Part shown: positions 12,011 to 24,563 of the stretch, one piece after another
Position numbering within the stretch: position 1 is the first letter of the stretch
Layout of the letters: each line of letters opens with the position of its first letter
Assembly: GCF_047675955.1 (NCBI RefSeq)
Contig: NC_132925.1
Span: 73,537,622 to 73,601,621, forward strand
From: Chlorocebus sabaeus
Taxonomy: Eukaryota > Chordata > Mammalia > Primates > Cercopithecidae
Direction: 5' to 3'
Length of the DNA: 64,000 nucleotides
Position numbers and translations under genes: made by a program
Notes under the pieces: model-generated
The model's database searches: none
Told to the model about the DNA's origin: nothing
The model's input: only the letters and a program-made list of their open reading frames with translations

Positions 12011-12118
12011 AATGAAACTAGCCAGGAGGAAAGGAATCAGCAAAAAAAAAAAAAAAAAAAAAATCAATTCCACAGAAATGACTTCTCCATACTTTAGAAT
12101 TTACATATAAATATACAT

Positions 12119-12401
12119 AGAAACAGGGTGTCGTTCTGTCACCCAGACTGGAGTAAGGTGGCATCGTCATAGCTCACTGCAGCCTCAGTCCTGGGCCCAA
12201 GTAATCCTCCCATCTCAGCCTCTTGTGAAGCTGGGACTACGGATGTGTCACCACTCCTTGCTAATTTTTTCATCTTTTGGTAGAGACAGGATCTTGCTAT
12301 GTTGCCCAGGATGGTCCCAAACTCCTAGCCTCAAGTGATCCACCTGCCTCCGCCTCCCAAAGCACTGGAATTACAGGTGGGAGCCACCACATCCAGCCTA
12401 A
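12119..12401 (-). repeat. AluJ-type element
   Basis: Diverged Alu, minus orientation ('gttctgtcacccagactggag' to 'gagccaccacatccagcc'). It is immediately followed by a 19-22 base poly-T (12404-12422) that is on the wrong side to be its own tail. Confidence 0.85.
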
Positions 12402-12424
12402 TTTTTTTTTTTTTTTTTTTTTGC

Positions 12425-13730
12425 CTCTACACATATTGTCTATACATATACTTATGTAAAGAGTAGGGGAAAAACAGAGTAGAATTACAGATGTTTATTT
12501 TCTACCTACCTATATTTTCTAAATTCTCTACAATTCACATTTATTATTATTTCGTAAGTTTTTAACATAATTTCAAAGAAAAAAAGTATTTATTATGGAC
12601 CAAAGATTTTAAGTGAGAGAGAAAAGTAAAATAAAAGGGCTAATTTAAAATATGCTTTTAGATGGCAACCTATTAGCCTTGATAAAAATTACATATTATA
12701 AATTTAGTAGCAATAAATCCACAAAAACAGATTAAAACTGCTTATCAGTAAGGCCTAAAATTGGGTATAAGTCCAATGAAACCTACATGAACCTAAAAGG
12801 ACAGCTCCCAGCATCTAAAACTCATTAAAGAAATGAAAATAAATAAATAAGAGAAAGAAAAGGGTATACTAACTCTGCATTTTTCAATTCAAGAGGTCAA
12901 GAGTGAAATCCGACCCCAATATGTCAAGAAAATAGGAATTGTCTACTTCTGTGGCTTGGTATAAATATTTATGGAACTTCATGCTTCATAACCCTCCATG
13001 TTCTTACTATTATGTTTTTAGTTCTTAAAAATACAGATGCAGAAGAAAAACTTTGAAAAGGCTCTCTGATAAAAAAATCAATCTAACTAGTCGAGGGGTA
13101 CAAAGCACCCAGCATGGCTTCCTGACTTCTGCTGGGTGACAACTGCAGCATAAGAGGCACACTACAAAGTAACGCTTCTGCTTCCTCCAGTACCTCCGGA
13201 GCCTTCCATTTGGTTTTCTATTAACTCTGATCCTTCTTAGATTTGAATTTGAGCTACAACAGAGTATTTCACTGCACAAGAACAAAAACATGTTACAGTA
13301 TTATGGTTCTATGAAAGGAAATAAAGGGAATGTCATCTGTGGGTCTCTTGGTAAATTCATTCTGCAGAGCATTCTTTCCTCATAAATCTGGGGTTCAGTA
13401 TGAATCCATGACACAGGAATGGTGGCATTTTCACTAAACCCAAGAATGTTTTATAAGTTAAAGTTCTATCTAAAAACAAGAACTACTAAGGTTTTCCATT
13501 TAAAAAAAAAAAATCATGCTCCCTCCATACTTTATCAAAATCAAAATGCAATGCTGGCCTCCTTCAACATGCCAAAATATGATGAAACCTTAGATTAAAA
13601 TGTTGATTAAATCATGATGCTGCTACCAAGATTTTTCTTCCTTTGACATAAATAAAACCTTTTCTGCTGTTTTTAACTGACTGCTGCAACCAAGGACTGA
13701 ATGTTTCCTTTTGGTATTTATTAAATGAAA
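12425..13730. other. intron 3 sequence without recognised features
   Basis: AT-rich intronic DNA. I see no repeat or exon I can name with confidence. Confidence 0.4.
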
Positions 13731-13732
13731 CA

Positions 13733-13868
13733 CCAAGAACCAGGTGCACATGCATGCTGTCCCTGCTACTCAGGGAGGTAAAGACAGGAGGATCACTTGA
13801 GGCCACAAGTTTGAAGCCAGCCTAGGCCACCTATGAGACCCTGTCTCTTTAAACAAAAACAAAAACCC
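13733..13868 (+). repeat. Alu left monomer (FLAM-like)
   Basis: 'aggtgcacatgcatgctgtccctgctactcagggaggta' followed by 'gaggatcacttgaggcc' and an A-rich tail: a single diverged monomer. Confidence 0.65.
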
Positions 13869-14244
13869 GAGATACAACACTACAAATCATATAACTAAGT
13901 GTCTGAAAAGGAACAAATTACAGTGAACTTTGGCCTCACTTTAGGTATTGAGTGGAGGAAGAGAGAGATGGATGCTACTAAAATCTCTGGTTCTTTCATT
14001 GCCATAGCCAAGTTCCCGTCCTTCAGCACATCACCACCGGGGTTTTACAATTGCACCCTGTCCTCTCGCTCTGGAAACGCTCTTCAAAGTCCCTGAGTAT
14101 CTCCAATAATACCTTTTATTAACATTACATCTTCTCCCCAACTATTTCAACATAGTTCACAAAAAAAATCTGATTTAAGATTTTTCTCCCAGAAACTCCA
14201 TCAACTACCTGCAAATATTCCTCTGATATTAGAAGCTAATTATG

Positions 14245-14370
14245 TCAGCATTTTACATATAAATCAACCTGAGATCACAGAAGTTGCTGAAGGTCAGAGA
14301 GCTACTTAGCTCAGGAAGTATGGGTGAAACCCAAGTCTTCTGATTATCATCTCCAGAATTATTTTTCAAT
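14245..14370 (-). repeat. MIR SINE fragment
   Basis: Complement of MIR: 'cagaagttgctgaaggtcagagagctacttagctcaggaagtatgggtgaaacccaagtctt'. Confidence 0.7.
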
Positions 14371-15239
14371 AAAGATGTCATACTTACACACATCTAATGC
14401 ACTTAAAGGTTCAAGGTTTAATTTCAGCTAATGCTTCATGTTTCAACAGGCAACTCTATAACCAATTCAATAGAAATTTAACAATACACTGAACAGAGCC
14501 AGTCAAAGCTTCATCATATTCAAAGCAAAAGCTATTTTGGACTTTACAGAGCAAACTCAATATGGTAAATTAGTAAGACAGGGGGTCAGGGAGAGACCCC
14601 AGGAAACTATAAAGATTCTTGAAATGCAATTTGCTTACTTGTACTTCATTTCCACATTCTCTTTGTAATTCCCAAAATTCTCTTTAGAAAGGTTTCCAAT
14701 TAAGAATATTTAACATCTCTTTCTATACCATCATTTAAAAATCAAAAACCTCTACAACAGTTCCATTTGTGTGTCAAGTCTGCCATCTTCTGCTGATAAA
14801 TGGAATTACAGCTGTTGACAGAACCAATTTACAAATCCTAACTTACACTCCTTAGATTTTAATTTTTACCTACTTACGTTGGGACCTATGTTCATTAAAC
14901 CTTTCTCCCTTATAAGACTCTTTCTAATCACGCAAATAAGTTCAATCGTTGTAGGTATTAGTCTTCCCTCGCCTGACAAGACTGCTGTCTCGGATAATCC
15001 AGACTACACAGGGAAGTCTTCTCAATGAAAATAACTCTACCAACGCTTAGCCCCTGTGTCTAAAATTTGTTCACAGAATTTTACACAACCCAAAAGATAA
15101 GCCTTAAATGGCTTTTTTGCTTTTGTACTTTTCCATAACAGAAATGAGCCATGATTTCACAGGAGGCGACAAACGCCCCATGGATGGATTTATAGATTCC
15201 CACCAATACAAAAATCTGAACGTGGAGGAGGTGGCAATG

Positions 15240-16000
15240 GTGACTGTATTTGCTTCCTACTGTTGCTCTAACAAATCACCACACATTTAGTGGCTTAAAA
15301 CACAAGCTTATTGTCTATAATTCTGAAGGTATGAATTCCAAAATGGGTCTTCCTGAGCTAAGATAGAGATATGTCAGTCAGGCAGTATGCCTTCTGGAAG
15401 CTGCAAGGGAGCGTCGGCTTCCTGATTTCTTGGGCTCCCCTGTACTCCTCGGTTTGTGGCCCCTCGCTCTATCTTTGGACCAGTCGTATAGTGTCTTCAG
15501 CTCTCTGACCCCCGCTCCTCTCTCCTAAGGACCCCAGTGATTAGACTGGGCGCACCTGGATAATCCAGAAAACTCTTTCCACTTCTCTTTTTTCTTTTTT
15601 GAGACGGAGTCTCGCTCTGTCACCCAGGCTGGAATGCAGTGGCACGACCTGCAAGCTCCGCCTCCCAGGTTCACGCCATTCTCCTGCCTCAGCCTCCTGA
15701 GTAGCTGGGACTACAGGTGCCCACCACCACGCCTGGCTAATTTTTTTGTGTGGTTTTTTTTTTTAGTAGAGACGGGGTTTCACCGTGTTGGCCAGGATGG
15801 TCTCAATCTCCTGACCTAATGATCCACCCGCCTCAGGCTCCCAAAGTGCTAGGATTACAGGCCACCATGCCCAGCCCCTACCTCAACATTCTTAACTGTA
15901 TCTGCCAAATCTCTTTCTCATGTATGGAAACACGTTCACAGATTTGGGGACCAGGACATATTTATTGGGGGGGGCACTATTTTGCCTACCACAGTAACCA
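15240..16000 (-). repeat. MLT1-type MaLR LTR split by an Alu
   Basis: Left part 'tgctctaacaaatcaccacacatttagtggcttaaaacacaag' and right part 'gaaacacgttcacagatttggggaccaggacatatttattgggg...tgcctaccaca' are two ends of one MLT1-like LTR in minus orientation. The Alu at 15588-15877 separates them. Confidence 0.7.
15588..15877 (-). mobile_element. AluY-like element
   Basis: Minus-oriented Alu with 'tgcaagctccgcctcccaggttcacgcc', the Y-type left arm, short of the usual 'gatctcggctcac' segment (a deletion of about 15 bp). It is inserted in an MLT1 LTR. Confidence 0.88.
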
Positions 16001-16339
16001 ATGGCAAATTTTGGAACCTAATGTTTTAAGAAACCAGTGATGTGAATCCTTACTGCACAAGTAGTATACTTATCGCTACTTCTGCCATTTTTTAAATACT
16101 ACACGAAAAAGAAAACAGAGGTGCTCCTTGAAGTACACACAGAGATATTTATCTAATTACTTATTCTGTAATGGTGTTTTATTGTTAGCTGGGAATAATA
16201 ATAGCTGGGAAACTAGGAGCACATCACTAAACTTCTTTGAATTTCAATTTCCTCTTCTTCTGAATTGATATCCTTCCCAAAACCAGGAAATTCTAAAAAC
16301 GTGCCACATTCAGCAACTTGTGTGAAATGGGGCTAGACC

Positions 16340-16580
16340 CAATGTTTATTCAACATTTTGTGTGTCAGATGCTAGGCTGGACGCTTTGTAAGTGCTGTAT
16401 AATTTCATCCTTGTAAGAACTGTGACTGGAATGGCATTAATCCTATTTTTCCAAGATGAGGAAAACAGCGTTTCAGTGAAGGCAAGTAAATAGCCTACAG
16501 ACAAATACGTGGACAAGCCACAAATCTGACCCTGATCTGTGTAACTTGACGGCCCATGTTCTATACCATGCTACCTCCCT
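16340..16580 (-). repeat. MIR SINE
   Basis: 'gtgtgtcagatgctaggctggacgctttgtaagtgctgta' and 'ttttccaagatgaggaaaacagcg' are the complement of a fairly long MIR copy. Confidence 0.7.
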
Positions 16581-17639
16581 ACAGACATCCTCAAATACTC
16601 CCTAGTTATTTAACAGATGGATCCAACTAACTTATATGCACCTCAAAAACAGGGATCAAATTTCTTATCTGGTGTCTCTTAGCACCTATTAATAGTATTA
16701 GATATACAACAGGCACTCAAATATTGAAAAGCACACAATCACAAACCAAAGCAAATAAGTGACAGGGGCATTTAGTTCAAGAATCCTCATCTTAACAAGG
16801 CAATATTTTAGGAAATAAAGGTTTGTCACTGACAGAGTTCAGGCTTGCTTGGAAGTGGCTAATCCTAACCTCCTTTGGTATTTTGGTCCTTTGAGAGCAG
16901 TATTCAGTTTTTCCATTTACAATGTAGTGGCAATAACTGACCAAGTTTCACTCCTGTGGCTCAGAAGCATTTCTTCAACTGCATCATCCTATATGAAAAC
17001 CATATTGTGCCTATAAACCTCAACTTAATTGTGTTCTATAAACTGATGCAGATCTTAAATAAAAAGTTAACAGAGTTTCCCTTCCCTTTTGTCCACTAAC
17101 TAAATAAAACAATCAATGAAATACTCTCTCCCAGATCATGAATCAATATCATCTGAACTAACACTGCATACTATATTAGAAAAAGAAAATCCATACAACA
17201 GAAAACAATCTGAAATATGTTAGAAAAGGAAGTCATCGAGAAACTGGGGGTGGAGACATAGATGGGGTACAATATTCCTTTCTAAAGGCCTCCCTGATAA
17301 ATCTCTTCAGCACATTCAATAGATGAATAACTACAAACAAGGTCATCACCACACACAGATAATGCCAAGCCAGGGCAAGCCCTGACCCTCCCCTGTCCTG
17401 ACCGTCTCTCTCTTTCGTCTTCTTCCCCTCTCTGTGTATGAGCTCAGCGTCAGATGGCTGGGCCCACTGACAAGATGGGGCATGCTTATTCAACTTAGCT
17501 CGGCAGACTCCATTGGAGAATTCAAGCAGGTGCACAACACACAGAGACACAACAAACTAAAAGGCAACCAGGATGAAAAACGCACTGAAGGATGTCGATG
17601 GAAGGGCTCCTGAAAGAATGATCATCTTTCCGCCAGCTC

Positions 17640-17890
17640 TACCTCTTTAACATCTCTTGAATTCACTCTCTCCCTCTGCATCCCTCTGCCCAGGCTGTGG
17701 TTCTCTCCTGGGGATTCCTTTAATAGCCCCTTATCTCCACAAAGCTGCCAGGGGACTCTCTTAAAATTACAAGTCTGATCAAAAGATAAAAGCCCCAATC
17801 CTTACTATAGCAGGCAAGGCCCTATAGCTCTCAGCCCCTGCTTCACCTCAGGGTGACCCCATCACACTGTGCTCTAACTATATGGAACTT
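17640..17890 (+). repeat. L2 LINE fragment
   Basis: 'aagataaaagccccaatccttactatagcaggcaaggccctatagctctcagcccctgcttcacctc' follows the L2 3' region. Confidence 0.65.
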
Positions 17891-18300
17891 AAAACTACCT
17901 AACAAGGGCTTTTTAGAACTCCAATACTCCTCCTTGCACCCACCCACCTAACAAACTATCCTATTCTAAATGCAAGATAATAAAGTTGTACTATAACTGA
18001 GACTCCTGCTAAGTGAGTAGATTTTTGCTGCCCTGCCACAAAAACAAAACAAAAAGAGTAATTATGTGACATGATGGATATGTTGACTTACTTCACTGCA
18101 GCAACTATTTTATTATCTATATGTATCCCACATTGTGTTGTATACCTTAAATAGATACACAATTTTTTTAATGAATTAAATTAAACGCAGCTTAAAGCCT
18201 GGCTATTCTGTGAGGTTTTTCTGAATTAATACCCATCCATCTACCCCAATCCAGAGAAAACCAACCACTCCTTCCCTTCAGCCTCTCACTCTACCTTGTA

Positions 18301-18639
18301 CAGATGCTCAATTTATGACAGGGTTATATCCCAATAAACCCATCCTAAGTTGAAAACATTTCAAGTTGAAATTGCATGTGATACCCCTAACCTATGGAAT
18401 ATCATTGCTTTAGCCTCACCTCCCTAAAACTTGCTCAGAATACTTACACCAGCGCAGCTGACTGGGACGTGCACTGCCCAGCACTGCCAGAGAGCATCTC
18501 ATCACCTATTACCACCTATCGCTAGCCCAGGAAAAGATCAAAATGCAAAATCTGAAATACAGTTTCTACTGAATGCATCTCATTCTTGCACCATCGTAAA
18601 GTCATTTAAGTAGAACCATCGTAAGTCAGGGACCATCTA
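18301..18639. mobile_element. Tigger-type non-autonomous DNA transposon
   Basis: About 340 bp with degenerate terminal inverted repeats (left 'cagatgctcaatttatgac', right 'catcgtaagtcagggaccatct') and TA dinucleotides on both flanks (18299-18300 and 18640-18641). This is the signature of the TcMar-Tigger group. Interior words such as 'catcctaagttgaaaac' and 'gtaaagtcatttaag' support this. The exact subfamily is not certain. Confidence 0.65.
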
Positions 18640-18644
18640 TAGTT

Positions 18645-18800
18645 CCTTTTCTTAAAATGCCTGTAACACTTTAGTGCACTTACAACACTTTAGTGCACTT
18701 ACATATCCATCTCCATTTCTAGACAGCAAGCCTCTAAAACGCAGTATCTTATCCTGTCATTTCATCTCCAATGCCTGGAACATATTAGGGACTTCAGATC
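18645..18800 (+). repeat. L2 LINE tail fragment
   Basis: 'ctagacagcaagcctctaaaacgcagtatctt' then 'tccaatgcctggaacatattaggg' matches the L2 3' end. Confidence 0.5.
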
Positions 18801-20110
18801 TATATTCACACCACTAGGTAAGGACAATAAAAGTAGTGAAGGAATCTAGGATGAGCTGAACAAAAGCAACCTATTACAAAAAGGAACCAAAGACGTACAA
18901 ATGAGGAAATAATACAAAATAAAAGGAGTCTGGAAAACAAGTTGTTTTTTATACTGTTGAGATAATTTTTCATGTAATTCTGATGGTTTAGGGTTGCTAA
19001 GAAGGAATTTAAAAGTCTGCCTGCCTTATGTATTTAATGCCCTGAAGGAAGACTCCCAGACACACTGAAAAAGGCAACAGACAGGAAAACAGGGTGAAAG
19101 GTCCCCATAATACATGGATGTGCTTAGACACATCAAACAAAAAAAGTGTTTGAGTGCACTCAGGTATCTGACAGTTCTATTTCAGCTTCTGTGTTTCCTG
19201 GTAGTAGTTATACACTCATACCTTCATTCATCTTTATATACAAGCAATTACCATCGTCAGCTACACTTCACTGTGGCCCAGGGCAGCCATGTTATCTTCT
19301 ACTCCACCTATCCCCCATGACTCAATTATACAACTGTACAGAGATGCGGCAAAATATTCCAATTGCAAGTGAGAGATAATCTGTATTGACTGATGAATAT
19401 TTCAAAAGCATGATTAATTCAAAAGATAAAACACATTTCAAAAGTTGTCAACCTTTCTTCTATTATCTTGCTCAGTGGTTCTTCTTAGAAAAGGCCAGTG
19501 AAGATCATGAAAAACACTACATACTCATTTTTAAAACATGATATTAAGTACATAAACAAAACAGCTTAAGCCCCCACTAGGGAAAAACTCAGTAACATGT
19601 GCACCATGCTCTGGAGCTGACAAACACCACACAGCATCTATGCGTCCCATCCTTTAACCAGTGGGAAAGCTGAATAAAAACATGTTTGCCACATATGCTG
19701 ATACCAAACAAGACCCTGGAATGGACTGTCGTACAAAGGGGGTCCAATGGCCTTGTCAGTCACTAAAGGAGCTAAACTGCACAAGTTGCCTTCACCTACG
19801 AGGCTCTATGACGGTATGGGCCTTCGAGAAAACCTCAGTGAGGTTCCAACTCATTCTAACTCCAGTTAAACCCAAATCTACATGTCTGAGTTCACTGTCA
19901 CACCCAAAATTAACCAGTTTATTAAACTAGCCTTTTTAGGTCTAACATATGTCATTTTGAGGAGAACAGAAAGAATAACACATTTGATCTACAAGTGGTA
20001 ACACCACACCCAGTGTCATGCACCTACTAAAATATTATGTAGGGAACTACTGAGCCAATTCAGTAAAAATATTTACTACTGGGGTATAAGTTCAGACGTT
20101 TTATGTGCCT
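18800..20110. other. intron 3 sequence without recognised features
   Basis: No repeat, exon or RNA gene recognised. Confidence 0.4.
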
Positions 20111-20112
20111 AG

Positions 20113-20285
20113 ATCAGTGGCATTTAAATATTAGTGAGTTGCACAATCATCTAGAAATTGTGATTAAAATACAGGAACCCTGGTGTCATCTCCAAAAATC
20201 CCTATTTGTAACTAGCTACCTACGCAATTGATGGTGAAGTACGGCCTGATGCTCATCGGGCCTTCTTGGGGAAGTACTGTTAGAG
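20113..20285 (+). mobile_element. MER5A-like hAT-Charlie fragment
   Basis: 'cagtggcatttaaatattagtgagttgcacaatcatc' then 'aggaaccctggtgtcatc' is a diverged MER5A-type element. Confidence 0.55.
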
Positions 20286-20289
20286 GCTG

Positions 20290-21455
20290 TCAGAAAAACA
20301 TTTACAAAACATGATATCATTTATTTCCTAGCTTTCTCAATCCCAAGTCAGAACAGGACTGTAAAGGACACTTGAAAAGGACACTCTACCAGCATCTAAG
20401 TGTATGAGGACATGTACATGTCACCTATGCACACATATTACATTCATAGTGTTGCTGCTTTCAAGGGTGAAGAAATTTCAACGTTTTTTTCATTTCTGAC
20501 AATATGAAGAAAGACAAAAGTAGGATAAGATACAACAAAAGTCAAATCTTCAAACCTTTTAAGAAAAGAAAATCATTACCACTAGAACGTTATAACATAT
20601 GTAGCGTTAAAGTAAACCTGCCCCAACCTTTGATCTAATTACAGATTCTACTTCCCAAAGGGCCTTTTCTGTGTGTGATGAAAACTGAGCTGTAAAATTA
20701 TTGAGGTAGGGATTTAGAGATTTGGCACAGCAATCTTCCTAATAAAAACGGCACAAGTGAGACCCCTCTTGCTATTGTTACATGTTAAATCTTATTTGAT
20801 TGATTTTACTGTATTCCAAATTGCAAACACAAGGTAGAAGGTTGTAATTATAATTTTATTGATTCATCATTAAGTTTTAATCAAGCTGTTGCTACAGGGA
20901 ATGGTTATTATTTTGGCAGGTTCTTTTGTTTCTAAGTTTCTTTAATAGTTGCTACAAGAAAGTAACTGTGGCTATATTCAATACAAACAAAATGTTATTG
21001 TTTCTAAGGAATCTAACATAATAATCTTCGATCAAAGCAAATGTGTTACAGAATGATTGCACTAAAGTATTTCTTATAATCTCTATCTAGCTTACTATGC
21101 CTTTCTGACCATTGACAGCTATAAATGTTTTCTATTCCTATTTCTTTTTATTTTACAAATGAAAATTTATCTCCTCTACATTCACCTGTTGGTTTCTCTT
21201 AATCTCAGCAACCATACTTGCATGAATCTAAAATCCAAAGTTTACCTTCTATGAGACTAAAACAGGTTACTAAAAAAAGGAGTAATATGTATATAAGCAT
21301 TTATTGAGAAAATTGATACTGAATGGCTTCAGGAAGTTTTTTTTTTTAAGTTCAAAGATTATCAGAGCATCAGAACCAACATTTCCACAAAATTCATAAA
21401 TTTGGCAAACTTCTCAGCATACTAAACCATAACTGAATTTAAAGTCCATTTAAGG
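20290..21455. other. repeat-free intronic stretch
   Basis: About 1.1 kb without recognisable interspersed repeats, AT-rich, with homeodomain-like words ('ttgattgatttt', 'taattataattttatt'). No exon seen. Confidence 0.4.
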
Positions 21456-21461
21456 TCAACA

Positions 21462-21750
21462 TTGGCAGGGTGCAGTGGCTCATGTCTGGATTACAGTACT
21501 TTAGAAGGCCACAGTGGAAGAATTGCTTGAAGCCAGGAGTTCAAGACTAGCCTGGGCAACATAGTAAGGTCCCATCTTTACAAAACTGTTTTTAAAAATT
21601 AGCCAGGCATAGTGGCACTTGCCTATAATCCCAGCTACTCAGGAGGCTAAAGTGAGAAGATCACGTGAGCCCAGAAGTTACAGGTTACAGAAGTTATGAA
21701 CACATCACTGCATTCCAGCCTGGGTAACAGAGTGAGACCCTGTCATTCAT
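21462..21750 (+). repeat. AluJ-type element
   Basis: Old Alu ('cagggtgcagtggctcatgtctgg' to 'gagtgagaccctgtcattc'), followed by a TG/TA/CA microsatellite. Confidence 0.85.
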
Positions 21751-21762
21751 TCATTTGTAAGA

Positions 21763-21830
21763 GTGTGTGTGTGTGTGCACGCATATATATATACACACAC
21801 ACACACATATGTATATATATTTATATTTTT
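21763..21830. repeat. TG / TA / CA simple repeat with dyad symmetry
   Basis: A (TG)n run, a short TA block and a (CA)n run follow each other, so the two ends are complementary and can pair into a hairpin. It sits at the 3' end of the AluJ, a usual birthplace for microsatellites. Confidence 0.85.
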
Positions 21831-21923
21831 ATTTAAATAGTCAACATCAAGAAGCATTTCATGTGGAAAGTCCTCAATCTATGTACACCCTGCTGACCAA
21901 CTGTCCTCTTAAGATTCTCTAAG

Positions 21924-22223
21924 GGCCGGGCCCAGTGGCTCACGCCTGTAATCTCAGTACTTTGAGAGGCCTAGGCGGGCAGATCACGAGGTCAGGAGAT
22001 CGAGACCATCCTGGCTAACACGGTGAAACTCTGTCTCTACTAAAAATACAAAAAATTAGCCGGCCGTGGTGGCAGGCGCCTGTAGTCCCAGCTACTCGGA
22101 AGGCTGAGGCAGGAGAATGGCATGAACCCAGGAGGCGGAGCTTGAAGTGAGCCAAGATGGCGCCACTGCACTCCAGCCCGGGCGACAGAGCAAGACTCCA
22201 TCTCAAACCAAAAAAAAAAAAAA
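21924..22223 (+). mobile_element. AluY-like element
   Basis: Full-length Alu with 'cacgaggtcaggagatcgagaccatcc' and poly-A. Imperfect flanking duplication 'gattctctaag' / 'gtttctctagg'. Confidence 0.88.
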
Positions 22224-22232
22224 GTTTCTCTA

Positions 22233-22310
22233 GGAATTGCCAGGCCTAGTGGCACACACCTGTAGTCTCAGCTACTGAAGATCCCTTGAGGCCAAGTGTC
22301 TGAAGCCAAC
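22233..22310 (+). repeat. Alu monomer fragment
   Basis: 'ccaggcctagtggcacacacctgtagtctcagctactgaa' continues as a short, internally deleted Alu-like monomer. Confidence 0.55.
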
Positions 22311-22934
22311 ATGAGCAAATTACCAACAGCCCAGCTCCATAGAAACTATGAACAGGTGTTTGATATTTGGCCTTACCAGCTCAGGGACCACAGAACCCCC
22401 AAGAGACACAGTGCAGGTACAATGTCCTCATCTGTTTTATCTCCAGTCTCATGGATACTTGTTTCCTAATTCTAAAATCTATCTACCCCACCTCCCAAGC
22501 CTAACAGTCCACATATCAAATGTTATGACATAATATTTGGAAATCTTAGAAACTCGGAGCCTTTTCCAAGGCTCCAATTTTTTAAGATATTAGTTACAGA
22601 TACTAGGAGCATTAGAATATACAAGACTTTCTATAAATAAAAAGATGTATGATTAACATGAGAAATCTAATAGCTACTATTTGCCCTACCTATTATATCA
22701 CTTTCTATTTTCTTGGACAGAAAGTTTACAAACTGAAGCAAGCCTGCCCTTCAACATGGCAAACTAGCTTTCAGGCAAGATGGCCCCAGGTGAAATGAAG
22801 TGGCCAGGTTCTTTTTTTGTTGCTTGCTCTCAACAACATATCAACAAATCTAAGTATATATTCTCCAAACTAACTGCATGTAGTAAGACTGTGTGTCAGG
22901 ACATAATCACCAAAAAAAATTTTAAAAAGAAATG

Positions 22935-23300
22935 AAGTACTAACAGATGCTATAACACGGATGAACCTGGAAAACAGTACAGTAGCTGAAAAAAGTCGGT
23001 AACAAAAGATCACATATCATAGGATTCCATTTATATCCAATGTCCAAAATAGGCAAATTCATAGAGACAGAAAGCAGACCAGTGGTTGCCTGGGTGTGGG
23101 GAGGGTTGGGGTGAAATGGGGATTGTGACTTCAATGGGTAAGGGCCTCCTTTGGGGAGTGATGAATGTTTTAAAATGGACGCTGGCAATGGTTGTCCAAC
23201 TCTATGAATATGGTATAAACCACTGAATTGTACACTTTAAATGGGTGAACTGCATGGTATGTGAACTATATCTCAATAAAGCTGGTTTCTTTAAAAAAAA
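22935..23300 (+). repeat. L1M 3' untranslated end
   Basis: 'gtgaactatatctcaataaagctggttt' with the preceding 'agaccagtggttgcctgggtgtggggag' is the 3' end of an L1M-class LINE, ending in an A-rich tail into which the next Alu inserted. Confidence 0.8.
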
Positions 23301-23301
23301 T

Positions 23302-23607
23302 CTTTTTTTTTTTTTTTTTTTTTTTTGAGACGGAGTCTCGCTCTGTCGCCCAGACTGGAGTGCAGTGGCCGGATCTCAGCTCACTGCAAGCTCCGCCTCC
23401 CAGGTTCACGCCATTCTCCTGCCTCAGCCTCCCGAGTAGCTGGGACCACAGGCGCCTGCCACCTCGCCCGGCTAGTTTTTTGTATTTTTAGTAGAGACGG
23501 GGTTTCACCATGTTAGCCAGGATGGTCTCGATCTCCTGACCTCGTGATCCGCCCGTCTCGGCCTCCCAAAGTGCTGGGATTACAGGCTTGAGCCACCGCG
23601 CCCGGCC
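23302..23607 (-). mobile_element. AluYR-like young Alu (Old World monkey type)
   Basis: Nearly consensus, minus orientation, with 'gtggccggatctcagctcac' (complement of the 'gagatccggccac' variant) and 'ggctagttttttgta'. Inserted in the L1M poly-A; the flanking 'taaaaaaaatc' is duplicated. Confidence 0.9.
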
Positions 23608-24185
23608 TAAAAAAAATCATCTTTAATTTTTACTTTTCTGTTAACTCTCTTTTCCATATCCCCAATTCACTATATTCTTAAGCAAGGAATATTAGGTTAC
23701 TAAGCAGTTTGTAGATTCTTGTTCAAACTTCCTAAAGAAAAAAAGTACATCAAAAACAAATTCACAATATAATACAATTTTTTAACGTAAATGTTATAAA
23801 GGTTAATTCATTTCCCAAGTTTCCTATGTAAACATATGCCATTACTTTTCTAATTACAAAGAAAAGTGTGATTTGATAAAAGGCTTACAAACTTAAGACC
23901 TTTTTCTTCACTGTGTTGTCCATTTCTGTTATGCCCATCACAAGACTGGAGGTTTAATAAGACTGCATGAATACCAGGCTGTGCGATTTGAAAATAGTGT
24001 AACAAGCAACAGACAAGGCTGTCCCTCAGCATTGTGCAGAAGGGGTAGGGAGAAAGTAAGTTAATGAGGGGAATGAAGAAACTTTTATTTGTATTATACA
24101 TTTCTCCTCTGCATTCGTTTTGAGGTTTTTTTTTTTTTCTTTAATCATAACTGTGTTTATGATTTTGGTTTAAAATATCACTTTT

Positions 24186-24325
24186 GGCCAGGCACAGTGG
24201 GTCATGCCTATCACCCCAGTACTTTGGAAGGCTGAGTCAGGAGGACTATATGAGGCCAAGAGTTTGAGACCAATCTGGAAAACATAATGAGACCCCCATC
24301 TCTTTGAAAATAAAAACAAAAATAA
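24186..24325 (+). repeat. Alu left monomer (FLAM-like)
   Basis: 'ggccaggcacagtgggtcatgcc' to 'gacccccatctctttgaaaataaaaac', one diverged monomer with an A-rich tail. Confidence 0.7.
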
Positions 24326-24563
24326 ATATCACTTACACTTACCACTTACAGTATTGTGTTCTACTTTGACTGAAATTATTTACAAAAGAAAGTTTGTTTT
24401 TTAAACACATGGTAGGAACAGACTATTTTTTGTCCATTGTTTCCAATTTTACTTCATTATAATGATACAACTAATGATCTGTAACGACACTGTCTCTGCA
24501 GTATTCACTAAAACTGGCCCTGTGGGCTATTGTTATTTTTATTTATTTATTTTTTATTTTTTA

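Noticed and set aside
13025..13291. 88-codon minus-strand frame with a splice-acceptor-like sequence upstream
   Set aside because: It has no similarity to carrier repeats and no matching place in the protein; exons 2 and 3 already join without it. An unannotated alternative exon cannot be ruled out, but nothing supports it.
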